This document shows positions 11,919 through 25,532 of a stretch of 64,000 nucleotides of DNA, one piece after another. How positions within the stretch are numbered: the first letter of the stretch is position 1; each line of letters starts with the position of its first letter. The notes under the pieces are model-generated. The model did no database searches. It was not told where the DNA came from and saw nothing but the letters and a program-made list of their open reading frames with translations. The position numbers and the translations under genes were made by a program. The stretch is from Ampelomyces quisqualis. Taxonomy: Eukaryota; Ascomycota; Dothideomycetes; Pleosporales; Phaeosphaeriaceae. The DNA lies in the NCBI GenBank assembly GCA_018398575.1, contig JAGTXZ010000006.1, positions 62,001 through 126,000 on the forward strand. The letters run 5' to 3'.

Positions 11919-14900
11919 CTATTCTCTTCTTTTATTCTTATATCTTTATAAGTTCTTAGGCTGTGCACTACTATTGTCTTTAAGGTAATTATATTAATAA
12001 CAACGCATTATTTACTAAAGTAGCCTATACCTAATATTCTTAGAAGGGCTTGCCTTATAAGCTGTTGTTGTTAAGCAAGAAGTGTAGAAACTATAAGTCT
12101 ATAAGTCCAAAAGAGTATATTCTGTAGAATATCCTACTGCTAGATTTTTTAAAGCTAGACTAATAAATAAAAGAGTTAGAATAGCAGAAGAAGTTAGAAG
12201 AAGCTGCGTTAGCAATAAATAAGACAGAGGTAGAGTTAGTAGTACTCTAGATGCGTACGCGTTAGAATAAACTATACTGTATATAAAAGTAGAAGCTAGC
12301 TCTTTATTGCAAGAAGCAGCGTATTTTTAATACTAGTCTACTAATGTTAGAAGAGTTAGACGCCCTAGAATTGTTAAACTAAGCTGTAGATTAATTGTTA
12401 ATCCTAAAGAGGTCTAGTTCCTGTTCTGCCCTATAGCATAGTAATAGTGTCCTAAGAGTAGTTAGCAATTTGTAAGGTTTGTCTCTAGTTTCTATATATT
12501 TTCTTAGTTGTTGTATCCTAACTATTTAACTAAGTATTTCTTTTAATAGTTGTTGTCTTAGTGTGTTATTATTTCTTTAACCTTAAATTTATTTTCTTCT
12601 TTAAGTTTATAGCAAAAGGTTTACTGTAATAGTGTTTCTAGGTTAGCTAGTTCTAGTAGGCTTACAAAGAATCTAGGGTAGATCTTTGTATCTAGTAAAA
12701 GCTTAAGTGTATATGTAAGTAGTCTATTTCTTTTTAAAATTAAAAACAGTCTAACTTTAACATAGTTAAGTCCTTTGCTTAGTTATTTTATGCGTAGATT
12801 TTTAGTATAAAGATACACCTTATCCCCCTTTTTTAGCTAAGGTACTGTTTTTTATTTTCTGTTAATATATAAAATGCTTTGTGTCTAAGCGTGTTATATT
12901 TGTTCTTCTATTTTAGTATAGGTTTTCTTTATTTCTTCTGCTGTCTGTATAGCAGCTTTAGCCTTTAGGCTAAGCAATATTCTTGTAAAGAGATTTAGAT
13001 ATTATCTGTAATTTGCAAGGTATAGCGTTTTGCCTATAGCTCTAAATAATTTGTTATTGTAGGCTAATTGTGCTATTAGTAGTAGCAAAACCTAATTTGT
13101 CTGTTACAGGTTACTGTATATCTTAAGATACGTCTTTATAGTTCTATTTGTTCTTTCTATTTAGCTATCTATTTAGAGATAATAAGCTGTTAATAGCTTT
13201 TGTTGCGTCCCAATTTTTACTATTAAGGTAGTCTAATAATTTGCTGTAAAGAGTTTGTCTTAATTACTAATAATTAACTTTAGTATACTATAGTAACCAA
13301 TAAGTCTATCCTTAAGTACGTGTGCTAGTTAAATTACTATGTAGTCTTATTACAAGGGTAGTATTATAGCGTATTTAGTAAAGCAATTTACTATAACTAT
13401 AATAGCATTATAGGCGAATCCTGTAGCAGAGTCTTTTGATAGTAGTAGTTCTGTTACAAAGTCTATTAATATGTTAGTCTAAGGCTTAGTTAGGAGCTCT
13501 AATAGCTGTATTTCTCTGTAAGGTGCGTATATACTATGTTTGTTACGTTAACAGTCTACACATCTGTTAATATAAGATCTTACTTTATCCTTTACGTTCT
13601 TAAACTAGTAATTCTATTAAACTAGTTCTATAGTTTAGCTTACTCTAGGATAACTGTGTACTGTGTTATTATAGTGTTATTGTATAATTTATTCCTGTAG
13701 TTCTTCTAAGACATTAATTCTAATTTTTATTACTAGGTTGTTAATGTATCTTACTAGTTCAAGAGATCTGTTATCTTATTTTTTAAGGATGCTTAAGCTG
13801 TTAACGGTTTTAATCCTAGTAATATCCAATCTTTAGCCAAGAGCGTCTGCTCTGCTATTGTCTTTTCTAGGTGTATAGACAATTTTAAACTTATATTATC
13901 CTAACATCTCTAACTATTATACTTGTCTCTAATTAAGTACTTTAGTAGTAGTAAAGGTTATTAGGTTTTTGTAGTCTAAGTATATTGTAAGATCTAAGCA
14001 ACTTTCTGCGTAGATTCTCTAATGTTTAAGTGCTACTATAATTGCAAGTAGTTCTTTGTTATATATATTGTAATTTTCTTCTAGTAGTATAAACCTTTGT
14101 AAGTAGTAGGCTATTAGATACTATTTTCTATCTTATTCTTGTTTTGCATATATTCTTATTGCTAAGTCTAATGCGTTAATTTCAAATCTAAGTAGCTTTC
14201 TACTTCTAAATGCAATAAGGACAGGTAGTGTTATATAAGCGTCTTTAAGCGTTTTAAATACCTAGCTTTATTCTTCTATCTATTCCTAAGGTATATCTTC
14301 TTGTATAAGTTTTGTTATCTAAGTTAACTAGTTATGTTTTTAACTACGTCTTAGTTAAAGCAATATTATTAATTGTCTTCTTATCTACTATTAAACGCTG
14401 CTAATGCGTAGGCTTAGAATCTATTATGTTGTTGTAATTCCCTAGAGAGATAGATCTCTTCCCCTAGTCTATCTGTAACCTATTCTCTCTAAACTATAGA
14501 AGTCCTAATATAATATTGTAGGTAGCTAGTCTAAAGACGTCTAAGCATATTTCTTATTTAGTTTCTTAGATGTTAAGTTCTGTAGTAGTCTTATATCTAA
14601 TAAGTAACTTGTTAAGTATCTACTCTCTATTCGCAATATAAATTTTATATAATTGTAGTTTCTAGTAAGGTTAGAGCCTAGCTCTTAACAAGGTATTGCT
14701 TAAAATGTAGTTTACTTATAATTCTAAATCTAGAAGCGCCTTTATTCTTTTTCTATTAACTCTTACTATAAGTTTAATAAGCTTAGCAGAGTTAATTGCG
14801 TTGCAGCTCTAGGTCTCTTTCTAGAGTTTAAAGTTAATCCTAAAAAAGACTTATTCTTTTTATATCTATTAGCTTCCTTATTAATATAGTGTTTTTTGCA

Positions 14901-16843
14901 CTCTAGTTGTAGGCAGAAACGCTAGGTATAGTTTCTGTAGCTACTGTTAACAAGTATTCTATTAGATATACTCTCTTCCTCTAATACATTAAGAAAACTT
15001 CCTATATTTTGTTTATTATATAGGTAATTTACGTAGGTATCCTTAGGGCAATTGTACTATTAGTACTTATAAGGTTTCTTCTACTAAGAAAAGTATTAGT
15101 TAATTTTACTACTGTAATATACTAGGCAGTAGTTACTATTATACGCTGTCTATAATAGAAGTCTATGTTTTGGATTACAAGAATCCTGTAGGTATCTGTC
15201 TGTAAGCAGGATTTAATACAATTTGTTTACCTTCTTATTCTAGTACTCTACAGGTGTAAGGTTTAGTACTAATGCTTGCCTATTATTAGCGTAGTATATC
15301 TACTTTGTATATAAGTTATAGTACGCCTTATATAGTCTGTCTGCGTCTATATCTTAACACAGTTCTCTAACTATTGTATTCTAGCGTACTAGTTTAGAGC
15401 TAGCTAGTAGTAAATGTATATCTAGCTTATCTAGTGTAAGTTCTTAGTCTTCTTAGGTATTATGGATTCTTGTAGTCTTTTGTTAGTTCTATATCCTATA
15501 GATTCTGTTTCCTAGGTGTAGCAATTGTTTCTTCTCTATAACTCTGTCTATACTTAAAGAGTACTTATTTATCTAAAGAGTATAATATACTTATAAGAAT
15601 TAGTAATATTACTCTATATATTTCTAGTTAACTTTATTAGTTTAGTTGTACTAGTTATAAATGTTTTGTTGTGCTTACAGTAGAAGTAATCCTCTCTATT
15701 AAAATTGTTAAATATTACAGTTCTATTCCTAGTTGTAGGATAACACAGCGTTAGTTAAGACCTAGTTATAAGATAATATAGTAGAGGTGTCTTCTGTCTA
15801 TCCTACTATTAGTAGTCTATTAGTTATTTAGACAATAGGTTAATTATTAATTACAATCTATTTTTTAACGTCTTTCTCTAAAGCGTTGGTTAACACATTA
15901 AGCTAGCGTATAACTTTGTTCTTAGAGCAATAGTCTTACGCATAGTGTCTAACCTTGTTATAGTTATAACAGGTAATCTTATTCTTATTAGGCCTATCCC
16001 TTAGTAGTTGTTTCTTTAGGTAACTTTTTTGTTCTAAGCCTTTATTAAGGTTGTTTAAGTGCATAGCCTTAGGTTTATACCCTAAGTATACTCCTAGTAG
16101 GCGTAGTTAATAGGTTCTTTATCTTAAGTAGTAGCGCTATTGTCCTTTGTTTAGTTATATTTATCTCTAATATCTTTTGTTTAAGCAAAATCCTTTGTGT
16201 CTCTATAGTAGACGTAAGGAGTATAACCTATCTTTAAGTGCTCGTTTATAGAGTTTGTTATCTAAGCAGATAGCTTTATTCTAAAGTTCTTTAAGAGTAG
16301 TAATATATATTCTGCTACGCATTAGTTTAGCTTATATAGCAGCCTTAAGGCCTTACTTATATATATATATTAGAGCAGTGTTGTCCTACTAGATTTGTTT
16401 AGCGTATTATTAAAAAACATTAGTATAGTTAGTAGCCAATTAGGTTTGTTTTAGACTTTAGATTTTTTGCTCTACAATTACAAATTCCTTAAGAGGTAAG
16501 AAGATCTGTTATAGGCGTGTTTGAAATGTTTGCTAGTCTTCTACAAGGTTAGTGTTATCTGCGTCTGTAATATTGTTATCTATATACTTCTAAATAATTA
16601 GAAGTACCTATTTCTTAGTTTTGCCTTTTATATAAGTTGTAGTAAAGATAACTTTATTATTATTCTTAATCTTGTCTCCTTTTATATAGAAGTGCCTATT
16701 AAACTAGAAGATCTAGGTCTTAATTTTGTTGCAGTCTCTATGGTAGAGATTAGGTTTGTTAACCTTAAGTCTAGGTTATCCTACTTAGGAATGCTTAGGT
16801 ATATCTATTATAATATTGCTACTTATTGTAAGGGTATTTAAAG

Positions 16844-17298
16844 TGTTAAGACTATTAGTCTAGTAGCAAATAATAAGAATACTAGTATAGACTAGGAGTA
16901 TAGCTAAGGTTAGTTTTTACAGATAGGTATAGAGTTGCTTTAGATACAGAGGGTATTATTACTAAGACAGTAAAGGCTAGAGCTTTCTAAAAAGAGTAAC
17001 AATAGTTAAATAGCTAGTTGCTAACTAGAGCGTCTGTAATGTAAGTTTAATATAATAATCTATAAGAGTTTATTATAGTTCCTATATACTTAGTCTTTCT
17101 TGCAGTTCTTATTATTCTTGATTATTATTACAGATTCTTATAGTTTCTTATTGTAAGAAATAGTAAGACTAAATAAGACTAATAAGAAGGTTATGTAACA
17201 TACTTAGCGTGCTATGTCCCCGCACTAGGTTTAAGTCTTGCGACCTATTCCCTTGTTTATTTATAACGTCTTGTATTTCCTATTAGAGGTTTGTAACA
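16844..17298 (+). repeat. LTR of Gypsy B copy 1 (high-coordinate end)
   Basis: 455 bp, the same sequence family as 11,464-11,918. It is followed by CTGTT, the probable target duplication. Confidence 0.9.
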
Positions 17299-18261
17299 CT
17301 GTTATTACTACTAGTAGAACGCTTTTAACTATCTAATTCTCTAGGTGCAGATACTAACGCACTACCTAGTTACTTTCTATTACAGCTCTACTTACTACAA
17401 GTACTACCTAACTACTTCTCTACCTAATCTACTTTTAATACTATTAAGATATTTACTAACTAAGTAACTACACTTGTTAACCTAGCTGTACTCTACCTAA
17501 GTAACCTAACCTTCTTAGCTATTCTTCTAACCTTTCTAGCTAGCTCCTTCCTCTAGTAATAAGTACTAATAAATAAGTTAGTAGTGTTTATATAAGCTAC
17601 TTATGCAGTGCTTACTTGTATAGTAGTAGCTAACTAAAACACTACTGCCTAAACGTTAGTCTCTTGCTCTAATACTACCTTATTAGACTTATCTCTACCT
17701 AGAGTAGTAAACCTATAGTTAAGAGCCTTAAAAAGGCTATTATACTTCTAGCCTGTATATAGAGAAACTAGGTAGCACTTCTTATTTCAGAGTGTGCAAT
17801 ATGCACACTTCTTAGATACGTCTAAATAGAATCTAAACTTAATATTAAAATAGCTGTAAGTAAAAGCTCTTGCAGCCTATAAGTAAACAAGCTAAGAGGC
17901 TAGGAGATAAGCTCTAGAAAGAATAGAAATAGGTATTGTGTGTATCTACTTTATAGTTAGCTAATAGTTAAATTAGGAGAAGGCTTAGATAGCTGTAGGT
18001 ATACAAATATAAGAAGAAGAGTATAAAGAAATAGTATACCTAAGGGCTAGCCTTCTATATATACTTAAGAAACTCTAGGCAAAGTAAGGATAACAAACGC
18101 GCTACTACGCTAAGTAAAACAATAATAAACAGCTACAACGCGTTATTAGAAAATCTAAGTCAAGGTAAATAAGACTTTTAAAGAATTTTACAAGGTATTT
18201 AAAAGCACACTAATACAGACCTAATTAATAAAGACTATTAATTTTAAGAAGAGAGGTAATA

Positions 18262-18559
18262 TAACAAACATATGCAAATATATGTTATATTTAATACCTT
18301 ATAAAGGCTTAGTAACAGATTATGTAAGAAGTAAGTAGAATAGTACTAAACGTTCTTTAATAACGCTCTAACTTGGTTGCTACGCCTACTATATGTATAA
18401 GCCTATTACATTAGATAGAGAACAAGTTTCTCTTGTCCTTTTGTACAAGACTTATAGGTATATAGCTAATTTAGAATCTCTAATATAACACGCACTTCTA
18501 CATGCCTCTAATACGTATTCAATTTAATTCTAATAGCTGTATCTACCTGTGTTGTTACA
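18262..18559 (+). repeat. Right LTR of Gypsy A
   Basis: Direct repeat of 5,747-6,045, ending GTTGTTACA and preceded by a polypurine tract at about 18,246-18,256, which marks it as the 3' LTR of a plus-strand element. Confidence 0.8.
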
Positions 18560-19152
18560 TTTATAGAGAATAAGACTCTAAACTATAGACAAGTAAGATT
18601 ATACTTCGTGCTATCTAAGTATAAATTTACTATTACCTACTAAATAAAAAGCTTAAACTCTATAGATAGCCTATTAAGGTGCCTAGACTATTTAGCTAAA
18701 GTATAAAGACTAGTACAAAAGTATAATTATACTTTTATTAAGCTACTATAGAATATTTTCTAAGGAAAAGGCAAAGACCTTCTCTTAGTAGTAGCAGTCT
18801 TTACAAGAGTATCTCTTAGAATAAAAGGCTAATAGTAAGCCCTTTAGGCACTAGAAGAATTCTAATAAGTATTAGTATAGAGAGAAGCACCTAATAAGGC
18901 AGCTACTATTCTAGTAGATAGTAACAAGGTAACGTTAAATAGCTCTAGAGAAGGAACAGATTGTAATAGCCTACTAAGGTCTAAATTAGCCTAAAATAGA
19001 CTTACTACGCCTATTATAGACAATAAGAAGGTAGAGGCTATACATAAATACTATAATAACCTAATGTTAGGCTATTTTAGTATAAAACGCATGTTAGAGA
19101 AACTTTAGTGCTAATACTATTAGAAAGAGATATAGAAAGATATAGAAGTGTA

Positions 19153-19607
19153 TGTTAAGACTGTTAGTCTAGTAGCAAATAATAAGAGTACTAGTATAGA
19201 CTAGGGGTACAGCTAAGGTTGGTTTTCGCGGATAGGTGCAGAGTTGCTTTAGATACAAAGGGTATTGTTACTAAGATAGTAAAGGCTAGAGCTTTCTAAA
19301 AAGAGTAACAATAATTAAATAGCTAGTTACTAACTTAAGCGTCTGTAACATACGTTAAATACAATAATCTATAAGGGTTTATTATAGTTCCTATATACTT
19401 AGTCTTTCTTATAGTTCTTATTATTCTTAATTATTATTATAGATTCTTATAGTTTCTTGTTGTAAGAAATAGTAAGACTAAATAAGACTAATAAGAAGGT
19501 TACGTAACATACTTAGTATACTATGTCTCTACACTAGGTCTAAGTCTTGCAACCTGTTCCCTTATTTATTTATAACATCTTGTATTTTCTATTAGAGGTT
19601 TGTAACA
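19153..19607 (+). repeat. LTR of Gypsy B copy 2 (low-coordinate end)
   Basis: 455 bp, TGTTAAGACT...TTTGTAACA, preceded by GTGTA. Confidence 0.9.
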
Positions 19608-22600
19608 CTATCCTTTTCTTTTATTCTTATGTTTCTATAAGTTCTTAGGCTATATACTACTATTATCTTTAAGGTAATTATATTAACAACAAAGAATTAT
19701 TAACTATAGTAGCCTACGCCTAATATTCTCAAAAGGGCTTGCCTTATAAGCTATTGTTAAGTAAGAAGTATAGAAACTGTAAGTCTATATGTGCAAAAGA
19801 GTATATTCTACAAGATATTCTACTACTAGATTTTTTAAAGCTAGACTAACAAATAAAAGAGTAAGAATAGTAGAAGGAGTTAAAAGAAGCTGTGTTAGTA
19901 ATAGATAAGATAGAGGCAGAGTTAGTAGTACTCTAGATGCGTGCGCGTTAGAGTAAATTGCAGCGTATATAAAAGCAAAAGCTAGCTCTTTGTTGTAAGA
20001 AGCAGCGCATTTTTAATGCTAGTCTACTAATTCTAGAGGAGTTAGACGCTCTAGAATTGTTAAACCAAGCTATAGATTAATTATTAATCCTAGAGGAGTC
20101 TAATTCTTATTCCGCTCTGTAGCACAGTAATAGTGCGTTAGAAGTAGTTAGCAATTTATAAGGTTTGTCTCTAGCTCCTATATATTTTCTAAGTTATTAT
20201 ATCCTAACTATTAAACTAGGTATTCTTTTTAATAGTTATTGTCTTACTGTATTATTACTTTTTTTAACTTTAAATTTGTTTTCTTCTTTAAGTTAATAGC
20301 AAAAGGTTTACTGTAATAGTGTTTCTAGGTTAGCTAGTTCTAGTAGGCTTACGTAGAATCTAGGGTAGATCTTTGTATCTAGTAAAAGCTTAAGTGTATA
20401 TGTAAGTAGTCTATTTCTTTTTAAAATTAAAAATAGTCTAACTTTAACATAGTTAAGTCCTTTGCTTAGTTATCTTATGCGTAGGTTTTTAGTATAGAGA
20501 TACACCTTATCCCCCTCTTTTAGCTAAGGTACTGTTTTTTATTTTCTGTTAATATACAAGATACTCTATGTTTAAGTGTATTGTATTTGTTCTTTTATTT
20601 TAGTATAGGTTTTCTTTATTTCTTCTGCTGTCTGTATAGCAGCTTTAGCCTTAGAGCTAAGCAATGTTCTTGTAAAGAGATTTAGATATTATCTGTAATT
20701 TGCGAAGTATAGCGTTTAACCTATAGCTTTAGATAATTTGTTATTATAGGCTAACTATACTATTAGTAGTAGTAAAAGCTAATTTGTCTATTACAGGTTG
20801 CTGTATATCTTAAGGTACGTTTTTATAGTTCTATTTATTCTTTCTGTTTAGCTATCTATTTAAGAATAATAAGCTGTTAATAGCTTTTGTTACGTTCTAA
20901 TTTCTGCTATTAAGGTAGTCTAATAATTTAACGTAAAGAGTTTGTCTTAATTGCTAATAATTGACTTTAGTATGCCATAGTATCTAATAAGTCTATTCTT
21001 CAGTACGTGTACTAGCTAAATAGCTGTATAATCTTGTCAAAAGGGTATTATTATAGCGTATTTTTTAAAGCAATCTACTATAACTATAATAGCGTTATAG
21101 GCTAATCCTGTAGCAGGATCTTTTGATAGTAGTAGTCCTGTTACAAAGTCTATTAATATGTTAGTCTAAGGCTTAGTTAGAAGCTCTATTAGCTGCATTT
21201 CTCTATAAGGTGCGTGTATACTATATTTGTTGCGTTAATAGTCTGTATATTTCTTAATATAAGTGCTTACTTTATCCTTTATATTCTTAAAGTAGTAATT
21301 CTATTAAATTAGTTTAATAGTTTAGCTTACTCTAGGATAACTGTGTACTGTGTTATTATAGTGTTATAATATAATTAATTCTTGTAGTTCTTCTAGAACA
21401 TTAATTCTAATTTTTATTGTTAGGTTATTAATGTATTTTGCTAGTCCAAGAGATCTGTTATCTTGTCTTTTAAGGATACTTAAGCTGTTAATAGTTTTAG
21501 CTCTAGCAATATCTAGTCTTTAGCTAAGAGCGTTTGCTCTGCTATTATCTTTTCTAAGTATATAGATAATTTTGAACTTATATTATCCTAATATGTCTAA
21601 CTATTATACTTGTCTTTAGTAAAGTACTTTAGTAGTAGTAAAGGTTAGTAAGGTTTTGTAGTCTAAGTATATTATAAGGTCTAAGTAACTCTCTGCGTAG
21701 ATTCTATAATATTTGAGTGCTACTACAATTGCGAGTAGTTCTTTATTATATATATTGTAATTTTCTTCTACTAGTATAAATTTTTGTAAGTAGTAGGCTA
21801 TTAGATGCTATTTCTTATCTTATTCTTGTTTTGCACACATTCTAATTACTAAGTCTAATGCGTTAGTTTTAAATCTAAGCAGCTCTCTACTTCTAAATAC
21901 AATAAGAATAATTAGTGCTATTTAAGCGTTTTTAAGCGTCTTAAATGCTTAGCTTTGTTCTTCTATCTATTTCTAAGGTATGTCTTTTTAAGTAAGTTTT
22001 GTAAGTAGCGTAGCAATTAATAAAAAGTTTTAAATAAACTGTTAATTAAAGTTAACAAAGCCTAAAAAGGATTAGATGTCTTTTACTATAGTAAGCGTTA
22101 GCTAATCTCTAATAACTTTAATCTTATCCTTGCTTATTTATACTCTATTCTTTTTAACTATGCATCCTAGAAATTCTACTTCTTCCTGGTACTAACTATA
22201 TTTGTTAGAGTCTACTACTAAGGAGAACTTTTCTAGTAGTGTTAGAATTATATAAATATGTCTTATATATTTCTTCTTATTTTCTAAATAAATAAGGATA
22301 TTATTAAGGTATACTATAACAAATATGTTAAGGTGTTCTTAAAGCACGTTATTAATAAGTGCTTAACACATTACTAGAGCGTTAGTAAGACTAAATAGTA
22401 TTACTAGATATTTGTAGTAGCTGTAGCATATTCCAAACGCTATCTTTTATTCTTTGCCTTTCTTTATACGTATAAAGTTATACGCGCCTCTTAGATCTAG
22501 TGCTATAAAGATCTTTACATAGGCTAGTTAATCCTATAGTTCTAAAATATTAGGTAGTAGGTATTAATTCTCAACTATAATATTATTTAGTTTTTAAAAG

Positions 22601-25102
22601 TTAATACATAGTTATAGTTTGCTGTTCTTCTTTAGGATAAATATAATTAGGTATCTAGCTAGTAATTCTAATACTTAGCTAAAACCTTTCTTTAGGTTTA
22701 CTTAGATATACTCTTAGAGTGCTTCTAGCTCTTTTTCTAATAATCTATAGATTAGTCTAAAGGTTAGCCTTTTCCCTTCTTCTAGAATAATCTTGTAGTC
22801 CTACTCCTAATGCTTAAGCAGTGCTCTTAGACCTGTTTCTTCTAAGAATAGTTTTTTAAACTTTTTATATTCCTTAGGTATGTTAGGAGTTATACATTTC
22901 TCTAAAACTTATAACGTATTAGTATTTTTTTCTCAATTGTCTAAGTTAACTAGTTATATCTTTAACTACGTCTTAGTTAAAGCAATATTATTAATTATCT
23001 TCTTATCTACTATTAAACGCTACTAATGCGTAGGCTTAGAATCTGTTGTGTTATTGTAATTCCTTAGAGAGATAGATCTTCTCTTAGTCTGTCTATAGGC
23101 TATTCTCTCTAAACTATAGAAGTCCTAATATAATATTGTAGGTAGCTAGTCTAAAGACGTCTAAGTATATTTCTTATTTGGTTTCTTAGATGTTAAGTTC
23201 TGTAGTAGTCTTATATCTAATAAGTATCTTGTTAAGTATTTACTCTCTATTTGCAACATAAAGTTTATATAATTGTTATTTCTAGTAAGGTTAGAGCCTA
23301 GCTCTTAACAAGGTATTACCTAAAATATAGTTTACTTATAATCCTAAATCTAGAAGCACCTTTATTCTTTTTCTATTAACTCTTACTATAAGTTTTATAA
23401 GCTTAGCTAAGTTAATTACGTTACAGCTCTAGGTCTCTTTCTAGAGTCTAAGGTTAACCTTAAAAAAGACTTGTTTGTTTTATATCTATTAGCTTCTTTG
23501 TTATTATAGTACTTCTTATACTCTAGTTATAGGTAGAACTACCAGGTGTAGTTTATACAGCTACTATTAATAAGGATTCTGTTAGATGTACTTTCTTCTT
23601 CTAATACGTTAGAAAAACTTCTTATACTTTATTTGTTATATAGGTAATTTGCGTAGGTATCTTTAGAGTAATTATACTATTAGTACTTATAAGGTTTCTT
23701 CTGCTAAGAAAAGTATTAGTTAATTTTACTACTATAACATATTAGGTAGTAGTTGCTATTACACGCTATCTATAATAGAAGTTTGTATTTTAGATTACAA
23801 GGATCCTGTAGGTTTCTATCTATAAGTAGGATTCAATACAATTTATTTACCTTTCTATCCTAGTATTCTACAGGCATAGAGTTTAGTACAAATACTTACC
23901 TATTATTAGTATAGTATATCTACTTTGTGTATAAGTTATCGTATGTCTTATATAGTTTGTCTGCGTCTGTCTCTTAATACAGTCTTCTAACTGTTGCATT
24001 CTAGCGCATTAGTTTAGAGCTAGCTAGTAGTAAGTATATATCTAGCTCGTCTAGTATAAGTTCTTAGTCTTTCTAGTTATTGTAGACTCTTGTAGTCTCT
24101 TATTAGTTCTATATTCTATAGATTCTGTTTCCTAGGTATAGCAATTATTTCCTCTCTATAACTCTATCTATATTTAGAAAGTACTTGTTTATCTAGAGGG
24201 TATAATATACTTATAAAGATTAGTAACATTATTTTATATATTCCTAGTTAACTTTGTTAGTTTAGTTATACTAGTTGTAAATGTTTTGTTGTATTTGCAG
24301 TAGGAGTAATCCTATCTATTAGAATTGTTTAATATTATAGTCCTATTCCTAGTTGTAGGATAACACAGTATTAGTTAAGACCTAGTTATTAGATAATGTA
24401 GTAGAGGTGTCTTCTATCTATCCTTTTATTAGTAGTCTATTAGTTATTTAGACAATAGGTTAATTATTAATTACAATCTATTTTTTAACGTCTTTCTCTA
24501 AAGCGTTGGTTAACACATTAAGCTAGTGTATAACTTTGTTTTTAGAGTAACAGTCTTATGTATAGTGTCTAACCTTGTTATAGGTATAACAGGTAATTTT
24601 ATTCTTATTAGGCCTATCCCTTAGTAGTTATTTCTTTAGGTAACTTTTTTGTTCTAAGCCTTTATTAAGGTTGTCTAAGTGTATAGCTTTAGGTCTATAC
24701 CCTAAGTACACTCTTAGTAGGCGTAGTTAATAGGTTCTTAGTCTTAGGTAGTAGCGCTATTATTATTTATTTAGTTGTGTTTATCTTTAATATCTTTTGT
24801 TTAAGCAAAATCCTTTGTATCCTTGTAGTAGACGCAAGGAGTATAACTTATCTTTAAGTGCTAATTTGTAGAGTTTATTATCTAGGCAAATAGCTTTATT
24901 TTAAAGTTCTTTAAGAGTAGTAATATGTATTCTGCTACGCATAAGTTTATCTTATACAGTAGCTTTAAGGCCTTATTTGTATATACGCATTAGAGTAGTA
25001 TTATTCTACTAGATTTGTTTAGCGTATTATTAAAAAACATTAGTATAGTTAGCGGCTAATTAGACTTGTTTTAGACTTTAGATTTTTTGTTTTGTAATCA
25101 CA

Positions 25103-25532
25103 CGTTAGGAAAATACAACGTTAGTAACATCCGCGATATTAGCAACACTATTAGAACAGTTAACTAGATAGTTCTTAACTGTACTTAACTGTCTCTAGAG
25201 TCTCTTATTTGTTCTAGCTGCCTAATTAGACAAAAACGCCTAAAGTAATCTACCTAATCTACTAGACCTACCTGCCCTACCTACGCAATTACGTAATAAT
25301 ATAGCAATATAGTTACGTAAGCAAAATTGGTAACATTGGTAACACTAGTAACACTAGCAACACTAGTAATACAGGTAACATAGGCAACTTACTGTTAGGT
25401 TGCTGTTAGGTTACTAGTAACTAGAAGTAAGTAGGGCAACTTTAGCAAATTGTCTAGTAGGCAGTATTGCTGTTGGGCAGCTGCAGGTCGCTGCGACTAG
25501 GCTAACTAGACAAATCTTAATTTTTCCTAACG
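25103..25532 (+). mobile_element. Non-autonomous inverted-repeat element, copy 1 (430 bp)
   Basis: It is present in Gypsy B copy 2 and absent from the same site in copy 1 (about 16,480), so both ends are defined. Terminal inverted repeats are CGTTAGGAAAA at the left and TTTTTCCTAACG at the right. The dinucleotide CA borders both ends, giving a possible 2-bp target duplication. The left 200 bp matches 62,703 and 63,367. The right half has seven 9-bp repeats. No coding capacity is seen. Family unknown; it resembles a MITE. Confidence 0.75.
25329..25391. repeat. 9-bp tandem repeat inside the inverted-repeat element
   Basis: Seven consecutive 9-mers of the form (G/A)G(T/C)AACA(C/T)T, for example GGTAACACT and AGCAACACT. 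They lie subterminally, as transposase-binding repeats do in some DNA transposons; that role is inference. Confidence 0.8.

Larger units (their letters stand above)
11464..17298 (-). mobile_element. Gypsy retrotransposon B copy 1, internally deleted
   Basis: LTRs of 455 bp (11,464-11,918 and 16,844-17,298) begin TGTTAAGACT and end TTTGTAACA. Flanks are CTATT on the left and CTGTT on the right, a 5-bp target duplication differing by one transition. The internal coding runs on the minus strand: a gag with a degenerate zinc knuckle at about 15,940-15,975, then protease/RT and integrase toward lower coordinates. Compared with copy 2 it lacks about 930 bp at about 14,315, which removes the RT active-site region. 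It sits inside Gypsy A downstream of the chromodomain. Dead. Confidence 0.85.
5747..18559 (+). mobile_element. Gypsy retrotransposon A, RIP-degraded, split by Gypsy B copy 1
   Basis: It is bounded by a direct repeat of about 298 bp. In order on the plus strand: a gag-like region with a CCHC zinc knuckle at about 7,420-7,470 (C-x2-C-x4-H-x4-C, SKLRHYTSNC), reverse transcriptase at about 8,350-9,100 with a YLNN active-site relic at 8,807-8,818, RNase H, integrase at about 10,150-10,700 (VSDYSPQF), and a chromodomain-like segment at about 11,040-11,200. A purine-rich tract (AAGAAGAGAGG) lies just before the right LTR. Removing the 5.8-kb nested insertion leaves about 7 kb, a normal Gypsy length. 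Frames are full of TAA/TAG. No target duplication was found at its outer ends, so one flank may be rearranged. Confidence 0.8.

Noticed and set aside
5747..18559. Target-site duplication for Gypsy A
   Set aside because: Bases outside the two LTRs do not match at any reasonable choice of ends, so none is claimed.
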